A stretch of 64,000 nucleotides of DNA, taken from positions 21,933 through 85,932 of the forward strand of contig JACNKX010000102.1 of assembly GCA_014381825.1 (NCBI GenBank). Reading direction: 5' to 3'. Position numbers and translations under genes: made by a program. This document shows positions 10,081 to 19,985 of the stretch, piece after piece. Each line of letters begins with the position of its first letter. The stretch's first letter is position 1. The DNA comes from Planctomycetota bacterium. Lineage in GTDB: Bacteria; Planctomycetota; Planctomycetia; Pirellulales; Pirellulaceae. The notes beneath the pieces are model-generated. The model ran no database searches, was not told where the DNA came from, and worked only from the letters and a program-made list of their open reading frames with translations.

Positions 10081-11916
10081 TCACTTGTCCTCGAACATCA
10101 CTAGACTGGTAGGCGATTTCGGCAGTACCGCCAAATAAAAAGCACCTGAATCGCTCTCGGCGACGAATGGATGTGTTACGAATGTTTTTCTCTTGACCGC
10201 CGCCCTCGGTTGGACGCGCGCCACTCGTTGCCTACCACCGAAGAAGTCCAGCCAATAGACCGTGACCGGTTCGTCGAGCTGGTTTTCAAAGACGATCTCG
10301 GCGCGAACGCTCGACTTAGTCGAACGAAGTCCAGGGATGATCGGCTGTGGATTCAGCGGAAACTGCTCGCGTAGCTTCTTGGTAAGACGTTCTACGAGCG
10401 CGAACTGAATGGGCTGATCGGCGACACTTTCGCGCTCCCCTGGATCGACTGCGTGATCGTAGAGCTCTTGTGCATAGATCTCGGCTGTTGCTCGATTGCG
10501 CCATTCGACGAAGCGATACTGATCCGTGCGCATCGCGTAACCCATATACTCAACTCCGTTTTCGCGCCGTCGAAACTGACTGAACGCGGCATCTTTCCAG
10601 GGAGCTGCATCGCCTTCGAGTAACGGTACTAGACTGCGCCCCTCGAGGCTGATCCCGACCGCATTTGGATTGTGGATCGCGGGTGGAGACGGCAATCCGG
10701 CGAGTTCGCACAGTGTCGGATAGATGTCGATTGATTCGACAAGTGCATTACACGTTCGTTCCTCGGCCACTGCCAGGGCATCGCGACTTGGGCTCCGAAC
10801 GATCAGCGGCACGCGTGTATCAATCTCGTAGTTGGTTTGCTTGCACCAGCTATTGTGCTCGCCGAGCTTCCAGCCATGATCGCCCCATAACACAACGATC
10901 GTGTTATCCGCCACATCCAACTCGTCGAGTGTATCCAGCAGCCGTCCGATCTGTGCGTCGACAAAGCTGATACTGGCATAATACCCATGCTTCAATCGTC
11001 GTTGGTCAGCCTCCGGCAGCGAGCCAGAATGCGGAGAAAGTGAATCGGCAAAATCCATGTAGTCACGCAATTCGTACATGGTATTCATTGCCACTGTCGG
11101 AGCTTCATTTGGGGTGTGCGGATCAACGGCCAACGGAATTTCTTCGCGAGAGTAGAGATCCCAATACTTCTTCGGCGGTGTGAACGGTAGATGGGGACGA
11201 ATGAAGCCGACGGCTAGAAAAAACGGTTGCTCATCGCCGCTCAATCGCTTGAGCGAAGCAACGGCTTGATCGGCAATCTCGCCATCTGGTCGAGCGCTGT
11301 CTGGCACGTCTTCGTCGTCGGTCGCCGGCGCACGCATCCGTTTCACGGCGGCTTCCGGCTTTCCTGCGTCGCGCATTTGTTCGCGATAGGCAGCCAGCCG
11401 CTGGCGACTTTCCTTCGACCAGGCCGATGCGTTCTCTGGCCAATGATTAGGCTCGTTCCACGATCTTGCGTCCGGCAGAGGATTGTGAAAGAGTTTGCCG
11501 AAAGCCACGCTGTAGTAGCCGTGGTTCTTAAAATGCTGTGGTAACGTCACGACGTCCGGCACGGTATCGCGAAAGTGAACTCGCAGATCCCACACCTTCA
11601 CCGTATCCGGTCGTAATCCGGTCAGCATGCTTGCTCGCGACGGGTTACAGACGGCGACTTGGCAATAAGCGCGAGTGAAAGTTACGCCGCCGTTCGCCAA
11701 ACGATCGATGTTCGGACTGACGATCTGTTCATTACCGTAGCATCCCAGCTCCGGACGTAAATCGTCGACCGCGATGAACAATACATTGGGGCGAACGATC
11801 TCGTCGGCTATCGCGCCGGCAGTGTCCCAGATGGCCAGCAAGATTGCGAGGGAGAGATAGACGCCGATGCCACTAGCCAACCGATCGGCGTTCGCCGTGA
11901 AAGGAGCATGTGTCAT
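10081..11916 (-). CDS. Secreted sulfatase, iduronate-2-sulfatase-like
   Basis: The ATG at 11916 gives a 611-residue protein with an N-terminal hydrophobic segment (residues 17-36), suggesting export. The longer frame to 12027 adds residues of no recognisable character. Metal-binding PNVLFIAVDDLRPELGCYG and SPNIDRLA are characteristic of the iduronate-2-sulfatase-like branch. The active site is a canonical CNPSR at residues 90-94, so formylglycine maturation is expected. WGDHGWKLGEH supplies the second metal/sulfate site. After the catalytic domain (~residue 510) there is an extra ~90-residue tail that may be a small beta domain. The natural substrate, probably a sulfated polysaccharide, cannot be read from sequence. 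Confidence 0.92.
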   Translation of the reverse strand: MTHAPFTANADRLASGIGVYLSLAILLAIWDTAGAIADEIVRPNVLFIAVDDLRPELGCYGNEQIVSPNIDRLANGGVTFTRAYCQVAVCNPSRASMLTGLRPDTVKVWDLRVHFRDTVPDVVTLPQHFKNHGYYSVAFGKLFHNPLPDARSWNEPNHWPENASAWSKESRQRLAAYREQMRDAGKPEAAVKRMRAPATDDEDVPDSARPDGEIADQAVASLKRLSGDEQPFFLAVGFIRPHLPFTPPKKYWDLYSREEIPLAVDPHTPNEAPTVAMNTMYELRDYMDFADSLSPHSGSLPEADQRRLKHGYYASISFVDAQIGRLLDTLDELDVADNTIVVLWGDHGWKLGEHNSWCKQTNYEIDTRVPLIVRSPSRDALAVAEERTCNALVESIDIYPTLCELAGLPSPPAIHNPNAVGISLEGRSLVPLLEGDAAPWKDAAFSQFRRRENGVEYMGYAMRTDQYRFVEWRNRATAEIYAQELYDHAVDPGERESVADQPIQFALVERLTKKLREQFPLNPQPIIPGLRSTKSSVRAEIVFENQLDEPVTVYWLDFFGGRQRVARVQPRAAVKRKTFVTHPFVAESDSGAFYLAVLPKSPTSLVMFEDK

Positions 11917-12171
11917 GTCAGAATAAACTCTTTCAGCGAGCGATATTGAATGTCGATGATGTGAAAGTGGCCGTGAGGCGAATAGAGTCTCGCATATCGC
12001 AGTCGCACTTTCACGACGGACGAACAAAGTGTGGTGTGGGACCGCGACGAAAAGGGACAGACACCCTGACCTTATATGTTCAAAAATGTTCTATCCAGCA
12101 ACCGCACGGAGTCGGTCCCCTTGCTCGCTCCCGCATTGCCACTTCGGGCGTTGATGGGCCCTGCCAGCGAG

Positions 12172-13620
12172 TCAACCACGTTTGCGGCCACCGACTTGTG
12201 TTGCACGAGCGGAATCAAAGTTTGGATTCGGCGTGGGCATCTGCGCATTGACTTGCTTGCGCCACTGGTGAAGCTTGTCGCGAAGCTGACTTGCTATCTG
12301 CGGTACTGCTGCAGAAAGGTCGTGCAACTCGCCGATATCTTTCGCCAGATCGTACAGTTCGACGCGGTCGTCTTCATGAAACTCGACCAATCGCCAATTG
12401 CCCGAACGAACCGCGCTGTACGGGCTGTCGCCACCGGCATGATAATGCGGATAGTGCCAATACAGATCTCGGCCCAGCGTGGCCGAAGGATCTCGCAGCA
12501 ATGGCGTGATGCTCCTGCCGTCGAGCGACGCGTTGTGGACTTCGTTGCCTCGGCTCGATGCGATTTCAAGAAACGTCGGATAGTAGTCGATCGTCATCAC
12601 AGGCTCGTCGCAGACGCTGCCCGCTTCGGTAACACCGGGCCAACGAACGATCGTCGGGACGCGCACGCCACCCTCATACGCCGATCCCTTTCCTCGCCGC
12701 AGCGGAAGATTCTCCGTAAAGCCATCATGCTTTCCGTAACGCTGTGTCAGGCCACCATTGTCTGATGTAAAGACGACGAGCGTGTTGTCCGTGAGGCCAT
12801 GTTGATCGAGACGTTGCAGGACACGCCCGACACTCTGATCCAAACTGGCAACCATCGCAGCGTAGGTGGGATTCTTATGAATGGCGTCGGGCCGCACCTT
12901 GTTCGTGAACGCTGCGACGAAGTCTTCGCGACCTTCAATTGGTGTGTGCGGTACGTGATACGCGAAATAGAGGAAGAACGGTTTGTCCTTCGCGCTGTCG
13001 ATGAACTCGACCGCTTTGTCAGTTAGGTAATCGGTTAAATACTCACTCTTTGATTCGCCTTCTGAAATTGAGCCGGCCTTCAGCTGATAGCCCCTCATGC
13101 CTTGCGGCTTGCCGATCTCGACATCGAATCCGTGCGCCGACGGGCCGTATTCTGCTGCCCTACGACCGGCGTGATTCAGATGCCACTTGCCAATCTGCGC
13201 CGTCTTGTACCCCGCGTCGCGCAAAGCTTCTGCAATCGTCACGTAAGAGTGGTCGAGCCCTTTCGTCCAGTCAGGAATTTGCAGCTTCGCGAATGGACGG
13301 TGCTGACCTGCAATGAAATCGGTCAAGTGCAACCGCGCCGGATACATCCCGGTCATTACCGAAGCTCGCGTCGGCGAGCAGACCGTACAGGCAGAGTAGG
13401 CGTTCGTGAACTTCATGCCCGATTGAGCAAGGCGATCCAGATTGGGAGTTTCGTAGAAGTCGCTGCCAAAACAACGCAGCCCGGTCCAGCCGAGATCATC
13501 CGCGAACAGGAAGACGATGTTTGGTGGCTTTGGAGTTGAATCCGCGGATCGCGCGACGCAGTTGGAAACGACTACGAAAAAGACGAGAGTTAGGGTGACA
13601 AGTATTCGTCTGTGTCGCAT
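12172..13620 (-). CDS. Secreted arylsulfatase-type sulfatase
   Basis: This 482-residue sulfatase begins with a signal peptide (MRHRRILVTLTLVFFVVVSNCVA). Metal-site residues are in PNIVFLFADDLGW, and the formylglycine motif CSPTR at residues 81-85 is canonical. KWHLNH, HVPHTPIEG and SDNGGLTQRYG complete the active-site set of the arylsulfatase A branch. The gene lies upstream of the iduronate-type sulfatase on the same strand, with 255 bases between stop and next start. They may or may not be cotranscribed. Confidence 0.93.
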   Translation of the reverse strand: MRHRRILVTLTLVFFVVVSNCVARSADSTPKPPNIVFLFADDLGWTGLRCFGSDFYETPNLDRLAQSGMKFTNAYSACTVCSPTRASVMTGMYPARLHLTDFIAGQHRPFAKLQIPDWTKGLDHSYVTIAEALRDAGYKTAQIGKWHLNHAGRRAAEYGPSAHGFDVEIGKPQGMRGYQLKAGSISEGESKSEYLTDYLTDKAVEFIDSAKDKPFFLYFAYHVPHTPIEGREDFVAAFTNKVRPDAIHKNPTYAAMVASLDQSVGRVLQRLDQHGLTDNTLVVFTSDNGGLTQRYGKHDGFTENLPLRRGKGSAYEGGVRVPTIVRWPGVTEAGSVCDEPVMTIDYYPTFLEIASSRGNEVHNASLDGRSITPLLRDPSATLGRDLYWHYPHYHAGGDSPYSAVRSGNWRLVEFHEDDRVELYDLAKDIGELHDLSAAVPQIASQLRDKLHQWRKQVNAQMPTPNPNFDSARATQVGGRKRG

Positions 13621-13747
13621 GAACTGACATCCGTTGGAATGTTTGGCTAATTAGCAACTCGAAGTATAGTCCATACCCAAAATGTTATCGATCAGCTGTC
13701 GCGATCAGTTCGTAACGAGAACACATTTCAAACTCGGCATCGGGCAA

Positions 13748-13808
13748 GTGGCTGGGGCATCCTGCCGCAGCGATCGCGACACCTGCTGCGGCTGGAAGCC
13801 CCAGCCAC
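13748..13808 (-). terminator. Long hairpin downstream of recQ (terminator or repeat-derived palindrome)
   Basis: Perfect 11-base arms at 13748-13758 and 13798-13808 (GTGGCTGGGGC and its complement) enclose a second perfect pair at 13765-13771 and 13785-13791 (CCGCAGC / GCTGCGG). The structure lies 19 bases beyond the recQ stop. No strong U-run follows, so it could be a dispersed palindromic repeat that also ends transcription. Confidence 0.55.
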
Positions 13809-13826
13809 AGGATCTTGAAATGCCTT

Positions 13827-16442
13827 CTAGGCACCACTGACGCACTTCAAATACAAAGCGACGTGTTCGTAGCGAACATTGTCCGGCAAGTCCGCAACGA
13901 TCGCTCGCAGACGCTCGGAAGGGGCCAGATCCGCTAAGGGTTCGACAGCGGCGAGTTGTTCGTCGGTGAGGAACCAACGCGGCTGAACATCGAGCCCCTC
14001 ATCGACGGATCGCGACAGATGACTCACGAGCGTTTCTTCGTCAACTCCACGAATGGCTAGACAATCCTTTAACGTGTACCGATCTGCGAACAGACGCCAC
14101 GTCCAATAGTGGCTCGGCTTGGGACTTGTTGGAGCGTCGATACGTACTTTATGCATTGGCGCGTCGTCAACCGGCTCCACGATGTTTGGCGTGCCGACTG
14201 ACTGTGCCAGTTCTACTGAAACGTCTTCTTGTACCGTCGCGACCGTCGTCGGCGCGGTGACTTCCGGAGTATCCAGCACTTCCAAAGTTTGAGGCGCGAC
14301 TGTGCTTTGTGCTGACGTGTTGTCGGTTGCACGGAGTCGCTTGTTCAACTTCTTAGCTAGTTTCGCCGAGATCGCCAAGTTGACGATTGCCTGTTCGCCA
14401 CGCATCACGCTTGTACCTTGCGAGGAAATCTGAATCGTCGGTCGATGCTTCTGTAGCTCCTGTTGTGATAGCAGCCGCGCTCGAATCATTGCGTCGAGCA
14501 GTTCAACAACTTCCGACTGCTTTAAGTCGTCTAGCAGTCCAAACGTACTGAGTCGATGCAGTTTCAGCTTCTTTACCTGCGCGGCACTGGAACCTCCGAG
14601 CATCTTCGCCAACAGGAGCTTGCCAACGCGGCCGTACGTTCTGGCCGCTCCGCTCAGCGAGATTTTGATGGCTTCGAGCGTACCTTCGCCAAGCTCGGAT
14701 GACTCTGCCGTGTCGTGACCGGAGAACGCAGTATCGCCGTCGGGTGAACAGCGATCACAACTGCCACACGCTGCACGATCGGGATCGCCGAAATAGTCGA
14801 GGATCTCCAACTGACGGCACTGACACGTCTTGGCGTAACTGATTACACGTTCGAGTTTCGCCAATTCCGCTTGTTTGCGTCGTTCGAGTTCAGCGAAGTC
14901 GATCTCCAGTTTGTCGAACGGTGTGCTCGGCATCAGCATTCGAATTGCTCGACCCCGAAACGGCGGAACGTAGTCGAAGTCGGTGAGCTTCGCCAACTCG
15001 CGCAACGCGCGGGCAAATGCATCCTTTTCCAATTCGGCTTTCGCCAATAGTTGTTGAGGCTGGAAGTAAACCCATTCGAATCGCCGCTCACCCACTTCTC
15101 GTTCGAGCGCGCGCAAGACCTTTCGTTGCGTTTTCGCTTCGCGCGGCAGCAGTTCGACCATCGTCGGCAGATCGCTATCGAGCTTTACCGACGCCATGTT
15201 CTGTTGCGACGCGAGACGATCGATCGCGCCGCATTTCTCCAGCAATTGTTCACAAGCTCCGACGCCTTCGGCACCTGTCGACAAATCAAGGCGATCCTTC
15301 AGCTCTTGCAGCGTGATCTCGATCGGGTCTTCCTGCAGCGAACATAAGTATGAATACACCTGCCGTACCGTCTCTCGCGACGGATACCGCATGTCGATGA
15401 AGAACTCTTGGACGTAGCGATCCGAGAAGCTGAACAGCAGGGCGCACCTCGCCGGCTTCCCATCACGACCTGCGCGGCCTGCCTCTTGATAGTACGCTTC
15501 GAGAGTGCCAGGCATGTTGAAATGCACAACGAAACGCAATTCGGCCTTATCGATCCCCATGCCAAAAGCGTTTGTCGCGACGATCACGTCAATCTTGCCG
15601 CTCATGAAATGCTCTTGAACTTGTCGCCGCTGCTCAGGAGCGAGGCCAGCGTGATACAAGCCGACCTTACGCTTCGTCTCCTGCTGAAGAAACTCGACAA
15701 CTTCTTCGCACTTCTTGCGAGTCGAAGCGTAGACGATCCCGGCTCCCTTCGTTTCCGAAAGGATGTCAAGCAAGGCTTTGTTCTTGTCACGAGCCCCCGA
15801 CGACTCGAAGACTTCAAAACGCAAGTTCGAACGAGCGAACCCCGTGATGAAGACTTCAGATTCCCTAAGTTGAAGCTGCTTGGCGATGTCCGCGCGAACA
15901 TCGGGGGTTGCCGTTGCGGTTAATGCGATCGTCGGTGGGAAGCCCAGTCGTTCGCGAAAAAGCCCTAACCGCGCGTAGTCCGGTCGAAAGTCATGTCCCC
16001 ACTCGCTGATGCAGTGAGCTTCGTCGACCGCCAGCAACTCGACCGTCGTTCCGCGAAGTGCTTCTATAAATCGCGGGTTTCGGAGTCGTTCCGGTGCGAT
16101 ATAAACGAGATCGAACTCGCCTTCGGCCATTTGCTCGAGGCGCTCACGCTGTTCGGGCAGCGTTAACGCACTATTAATGAACGTTGCCGGGACGCCAGTC
16201 GCTCGGAGGCTGTCAACTTGGTCCTTCATCAACGCGATCAAAGGCGAAACGACGAGCGTGACTCCTTCTCGCAACACAGCGGGCAGCTGATAACAGAGGC
16301 TCTTGCCCCCGCCCGTCGGCATGATGCACAGACAGTCCTTGCCTGACAGAACGGTCTCGATGACGGCTTGCTGACCAGGCCGAAACTCGCTGAGCCCGAA
16401 TCTGGCGAGCCCCTCTTTCAGGTTTTCCTGTACAGCAGTCAT
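13827..16442 (-). CDS. recQ: ATP-dependent DNA helicase RecQ
   Basis: The ATG at 16442 yields 871 residues starting just before the helicase fold. The frame extends to 16604, but those residues look non-coding and a TATAAT sequence on the coding strand at 16486-16491 fits a promoter. Superfamily-2 motifs are intact: Walker A TGGGKS near residue 45, DEAH in AVDEAHCISEWGHDFR, and GRAGRDG in motif VI. The RQC zinc module follows with CQCRQLEILDYFG then CGSCDRC. The C-terminal ~100 residues (TLKDCLAIRGVDEETLVSHL) resemble the RecQ-associated helix-turn-helix domain. At 871 residues it is much longer than E. coli RecQ (~610). It acts in recombination and stalled-fork repair. Confidence 0.94.
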   Translation of the reverse strand: MTAVQENLKEGLARFGLSEFRPGQQAVIETVLSGKDCLCIMPTGGGKSLCYQLPAVLREGVTLVVSPLIALMKDQVDSLRATGVPATFINSALTLPEQRERLEQMAEGEFDLVYIAPERLRNPRFIEALRGTTVELLAVDEAHCISEWGHDFRPDYARLGLFRERLGFPPTIALTATATPDVRADIAKQLQLRESEVFITGFARSNLRFEVFESSGARDKNKALLDILSETKGAGIVYASTRKKCEEVVEFLQQETKRKVGLYHAGLAPEQRRQVQEHFMSGKIDVIVATNAFGMGIDKAELRFVVHFNMPGTLEAYYQEAGRAGRDGKPARCALLFSFSDRYVQEFFIDMRYPSRETVRQVYSYLCSLQEDPIEITLQELKDRLDLSTGAEGVGACEQLLEKCGAIDRLASQQNMASVKLDSDLPTMVELLPREAKTQRKVLRALEREVGERRFEWVYFQPQQLLAKAELEKDAFARALRELAKLTDFDYVPPFRGRAIRMLMPSTPFDKLEIDFAELERRKQAELAKLERVISYAKTCQCRQLEILDYFGDPDRAACGSCDRCSPDGDTAFSGHDTAESSELGEGTLEAIKISLSGAARTYGRVGKLLLAKMLGGSSAAQVKKLKLHRLSTFGLLDDLKQSEVVELLDAMIRARLLSQQELQKHRPTIQISSQGTSVMRGEQAIVNLAISAKLAKKLNKRLRATDNTSAQSTVAPQTLEVLDTPEVTAPTTVATVQEDVSVELAQSVGTPNIVEPVDDAPMHKVRIDAPTSPKPSHYWTWRLFADRYTLKDCLAIRGVDEETLVSHLSRSVDEGLDVQPRWFLTDEQLAAVEPLADLAPSERLRAIVADLPDNVRYEHVALYLKCVSGA

Positions 16443-16663
16443 CCGTGGTCTTGGCCGAGTATTTCCGTTACGGTTGTGGCTCCACATTATAGGGCGGGGC
16501 CGACGCGCCTCCAACAATGGCGCAGCACGAAAAACTACCGGCGCTTCTTCGTGTAGAATAGCTGTCCCTAAAAGAGAACAATTCGAGTCGCACAACCCCT
16601 CCAATAATTTGCAATCGCTAGACGCTCATAGCGTGCCACGTGAATGAAACTCAAAGGAAACTA

Positions 16664-17911
16664 ATGAGACAACTCGTTCGACTTTCTATTTTGCTTTTCG
16701 CAGTTGTCCAGCTCGCGAACGCCGCGGAACCAATTGAGCGTTCACCGCAACTGCCAGAAACAACGCCCTGGAATCTCGAACATCTAAGCACATCGCCGAG
16801 GTTCGCGTGGGAAGATAGTGCGAGCCCCGTTCGCTCTTTGTTTTACGATGGCGAGTCGTATCAGGGCAAACCAACTCGCGTGTTTGCGTACTACGCGACG
16901 CCCGGCACGCTTCAGGGTGATACGAGGCTGGACAAAGAGTTGCCTGCCGTCGTGTTAGTGCATGGAGGTGGTGGAACGGCCTTTCGCGAGTGGGCGGAGC
17001 TGTGGGCCAAGCGTGGCTACGCAGCGATCGCCATGGATCTCGCCGGTTACCGACCGCACGAAGATATGAACCAACACAAACGCGAGAATCGTACGCGACT
17101 TCCCGATGGCGGACCCGATCAAGGGGATAGCGAAAAGTTTGGCAGCGTCGACAAGGCGGCTGACCAGCAGTGGTCCTACCACGCAGTTGCGAACGCGATT
17201 CGCGCGCATTCGTTGATACGAAGTTTCCCTGAAGTTGATGCTGATCGAACCGCCGTGACGGGAATCAGCTGGGGCGGATATCTGACTTGCATCGTGTCGG
17301 GAATCGACAATCGCTTTAAGGCCGCTGTGCCAGTTTACGGATGTGGGTTCTTGCACGAGAACAGTGCGTGGCTGGGACGGTTGAATGGAATGTCATCGGA
17401 GCAACGTGAACGCTGGGTCTCACTGTGGGATCCGTCACAGTACTTGCCAGCCGTATCGATGCCGATCCTGTTCGTTAACGGGACGAACGACTTTGCCTAT
17501 CCGCTCGACAGCTATATGAAGAGCGCGGCTGCCGTGCCAGGCATGAAGCAATTCTGTATCACTGTTAAAATGCCCCACAGCCATCCTGCCGGTTGGGCAC
17601 CTCAGGAGATCGGTTTGTTTATCGACCACCACTTGCGAGGCGGCTCGGCGCTGTCGACGATCGGCTCGCCAAATATCACCGACGGGAAAGTCCGCGCGAA
17701 GCATCGAAGTGAAGTAGCTCTTATGAAGGCAGAATTGCATTTCACGACCGACACAAAACCAATCAATCAGCGTGATTGGCAGACCGTGCCCGCTTCAATC
17801 GACGGCGAAACAATCTCTGCGAATGCACCTCCCGTCGGAACAACGGTGTGGTTCCTGACAGTGACCGACGAACGCGGTGCGATTGCGAGCAGCTCAGTCC
17901 TCTTTCCATAG
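16664..17911 (+). CDS. Secreted alpha/beta-hydrolase, acetyl-xylan-esterase/dienelactone-hydrolase type
   Basis: The ATG at 16664 has an AGGA ribosome binding site five bases upstream and starts a clean signal peptide (MRQLVRLSILLFAVVQLANA). A GTG eight codons earlier is less likely. The 415-residue product has the oxyanion HGGGGTAF near residue 100, a nucleophile elbow GISWGG with Ser202, an acid at about Asp276 (GTNDFAYP) and a His near 305-307 (MPHSHPAG). Such enzymes hydrolyse ester or peptide bonds. An esterase acting on polysaccharide decorations fits the sulfatase-rich context, but the substrate is inferred. It is divergent from recQ. Confidence 0.85.
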   Translation: MRQLVRLSILLFAVVQLANAAEPIERSPQLPETTPWNLEHLSTSPRFAWEDSASPVRSLFYDGESYQGKPTRVFAYYATPGTLQGDTRLDKELPAVVLVHGGGGTAFREWAELWAKRGYAAIAMDLAGYRPHEDMNQHKRENRTRLPDGGPDQGDSEKFGSVDKAADQQWSYHAVANAIRAHSLIRSFPEVDADRTAVTGISWGGYLTCIVSGIDNRFKAAVPVYGCGFLHENSAWLGRLNGMSSEQRERWVSLWDPSQYLPAVSMPILFVNGTNDFAYPLDSYMKSAAAVPGMKQFCITVKMPHSHPAGWAPQEIGLFIDHHLRGGSALSTIGSPNITDGKVRAKHRSEVALMKAELHFTTDTKPINQRDWQTVPASIDGETISANAPPVGTTVWFLTVTDERGAIASSSVLFP

Positions 17912-18202
17912 GCGGCTCCAACGGTAGACAGCTGATGTAGTGAATTGGCATCCGTCCGACGGTAAAAGGACTGGAAGAACGGTGGCGGGGTTCGTCTTTG
18001 CCGGGATCAAACGTATCGCGCACATGCCAGTGCAAAAGGTATGCGACGGTTACACAGATTCAACCCTCAGTAGTCTCCCACCTCTTCACCGCCCGAGGCA
18101 GTCAGCAGGGACCTTAACGTCTCGAGTGGGAGCGTATCTGAAATGAATCGGACCGAAGCGTCGCATAGACTTACCATGCGACCGCCAGGATGGCGAAAGG
18201 GA
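17912..18202. other. Intergenic region, no gene seen
   Basis: This stretch separates the convergent esterase and DUF1559 genes. Both strands show only short, unconvincing frames, and no clear hairpin terminator was found by eye. Confidence 0.4.
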
Positions 18203-18793
18203 TCAACTGGCTATGAACGCGCCAAAGTCCTCATCGCGCGGCCCTGTCCACGGTACAGCATTGTTCGATTCCATGAGAAGCACCGTATTGCTGGATCCAT
18301 CCATGATCTCCTTGAAGGCGAGTCCTCGTTCATTGGGCCAGGTCGTCGATTCGCCGACAACCGCAACGTAGTGCGTGTAGCCGCTTGGCGTGTTCTCCTT
18401 GTCCATTGGACAGTGATACGCTTTCGGCATCTGCTCGACGAGTTGGATGTTCTTCGGGCTATTCCAGGGCTCGCCAAAATCGTATTGCTTGTACAGCTCT
18501 GTCTGTTCCAAATAGGGCAGGATCAACACGCGCCAGCTATGCGTCGGATTGCCGTATTTATCTGGCAGATAAGCAGGTGGGAAACTACCGTGCTCTTCAT
18601 GGTAGTAATGCATGGCGAGCGAAAGAAGCTTCAGGTTGTTCGAGCACATCATTCGCTTCGGGGCGCAACGTCCATTGACACTGGGCATCAGCAACGCAAC
18701 CGCAAGGCCTATCCCGAATACTATGCACAGATAGAAGAGAACCGTACCTCGATTCCATGCCGGGCCTTGCTCCTGTGATTGGGAATTCACCAC
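18203..18793 (-). CDS. DUF1559 domain-containing protein
   Basis: This 196-residue protein belongs to the pseudopilin-like DUF1559 family that is greatly expanded in planctomycetes. Residues 16-39 form one transmembrane helix. Family hallmarks follow: SNNLKLLSLAMHYYHEEHGSFPPAY, SWRVLILPYLEQTELYKQY and EPWNSPKN, and a C-terminal MDGSSNTVLLMES. The classic prepilin cleavage sequence before the helix is not evident, and the protein is shorter than the usual ~300 residues. Translation starts at one of two adjacent GTG codons after a GAGGTGAAG ribosome binding site. Function is unknown; it probably lies at an inner membrane with the body outside the cytoplasm. Confidence 0.8.
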   Translation of the reverse strand: MVNSQSQEQGPAWNRGTVLFYLCIVFGIGLAVALLMPSVNGRCAPKRMMCSNNLKLLSLAMHYYHEEHGSFPPAYLPDKYGNPTHSWRVLILPYLEQTELYKQYDFGEPWNSPKNIQLVEQMPKAYHCPMDKENTPSGYTHYVAVVGESTTWPNERGLAFKEIMDGSSNTVLLMESNNAVPWTGPRDEDFGAFIAS

Positions 18794-19023
18794 TCGGCTT
18801 CACCTCACGCTACACACTTTCGATTGGTTCGCACAACAAGTGGACAACGCAAGTTAACAAGATCCGACATCGAGCGCTGGACGAGAGTCTGCCGAGGACG
18901 TGAGAGGCTGCGATCAGGTACCGCTCCAGAAATTGATGATCCTTTTGTGTTCTGGATAACGATGCAGGACACTTACAATCCACTCCATGGCCTAGACCTT
19001 TCTTGAGCGATGATAAACGCCAC

Positions 19024-19962
19024 CTACCGGCCGTTCGTAGAGGTCGACAAGTCGCCGTACAAGTCCGGTCGACGTTGCTGGAAGTTGCGGCTGTTTGCCC
19101 TTGCCGCTCGAATTCGCTTCAGGTTGATTGTCGCCGTGATGTACGACTCGGTTTTATCGGGACAACGCTCGATGATGCGAGCGGGCCAATCGCCGATCAT
19201 GGTCCCGCTGCCGTAGGCTTGATTGGCGGAGATCATGCCGACGTGGCTTTGAAACATGATCGATCTCATGATGAAATCTTCGACCGATCCGCCGCGACCG
19301 TTAATCCAGACCAACAACTCGGCTCCCTTCAGCGACAAAACGCGGGCAGGTTCAGGGAACCAGCCGTCGTAACAGGTCATGATGCCAACTTTGCCAAAGT
19401 CGAAATCGAACACCGGCAAGTCCTGCCCCTTCTCCATAATCCATTCGGGATCGTTCTTGATGAACCAGTCTTTGGGCTTGTCGCTCGGAGGTTTTGACCA
19501 TGCGGGAGTGCCCTCGAAATGATCGACTGCGGCGTGTGTCTTGTGGTATTTTCCTGCGATCTTCCCGGAGCGATCGAAGACGAGTGCCGTGTTGGCAAAT
19601 GTTTCATCGTCGTAGACTTCCCAGCAGCCCACGATCACGTAGATATTGTTTTCCGCAGCTGCGGCAGAGATTCGCTTCGTTGAGTTCCCTGGCACTGGAA
19701 TGTGGCCCAAGACGTATTCGGGGAAGACGATCAGTTGGGAGCCGTCTTTGCCAGCGCGATCGATGTAGGGAATGATCGGGGCAACTGGATCGTAGCCGTC
19801 TCGCGGCGAATCCCCCTTGTCGTAACCGGAAATTTGAACGGCAGCAACTTTGACGAGATCGCGGTTCGGCAGTGCTGGTGGCTCGCCAATAGCCGTTGCG
19901 TTCAATCCAGCTGCCAATATCGCCACGAGAACGGTTAAATATGTCGATTGGCTGAACTGCAT
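19024..19962 (-). CDS. Exported carbon-nitrogen hydrolase (nitrilase superfamily)
   Basis: The ATG at 19962 produces 312 residues with an N-terminal signal-like segment (MQFSQSTYLTVLVAILAAGL), unusual for nitrilase-superfamily amidases, which are normally cytoplasmic. The catalytic triad is intact: Glu82 in FPEYVLG, Lys141 in KYHKTH and Cys197 in MTCYDGWFPE. The longer frame to 20064 overlaps the upstream PQQ gene and is not supported. It begins 23 bases after that gene ends, so the two are likely cotranscribed. The substrate (an amide or nitrile) is unknown. Confidence 0.85.
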   Translation of the reverse strand: MQFSQSTYLTVLVAILAAGLNATAIGEPPALPNRDLVKVAAVQISGYDKGDSPRDGYDPVAPIIPYIDRAGKDGSQLIVFPEYVLGHIPVPGNSTKRISAAAAENNIYVIVGCWEVYDDETFANTALVFDRSGKIAGKYHKTHAAVDHFEGTPAWSKPPSDKPKDWFIKNDPEWIMEKGQDLPVFDFDFGKVGIMTCYDGWFPEPARVLSLKGAELLVWINGRGGSVEDFIMRSIMFQSHVGMISANQAYGSGTMIGDWPARIIERCPDKTESYITATINLKRIRAARANSRNFQQRRPDLYGDLSTSTNGR

Positions 19963-19985
19963 GATCGTTGCTCCGCGCGGCGGGT

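Noticed and set aside
12054-12066. GGGACAGACACCC word between two sulfatase genes, similar to a common dispersed palindrome
   Set aside because: Only one arm is present and no paired arm or transposase is nearby, so it was not annotated as a repeat.
16486-16517. TATAAT with a TTGTTG-like box on the minus strand before recQ
   Set aside because: Spacing is about 20 bases and the -35 box is weak, so it was used only as minor support for the recQ start.
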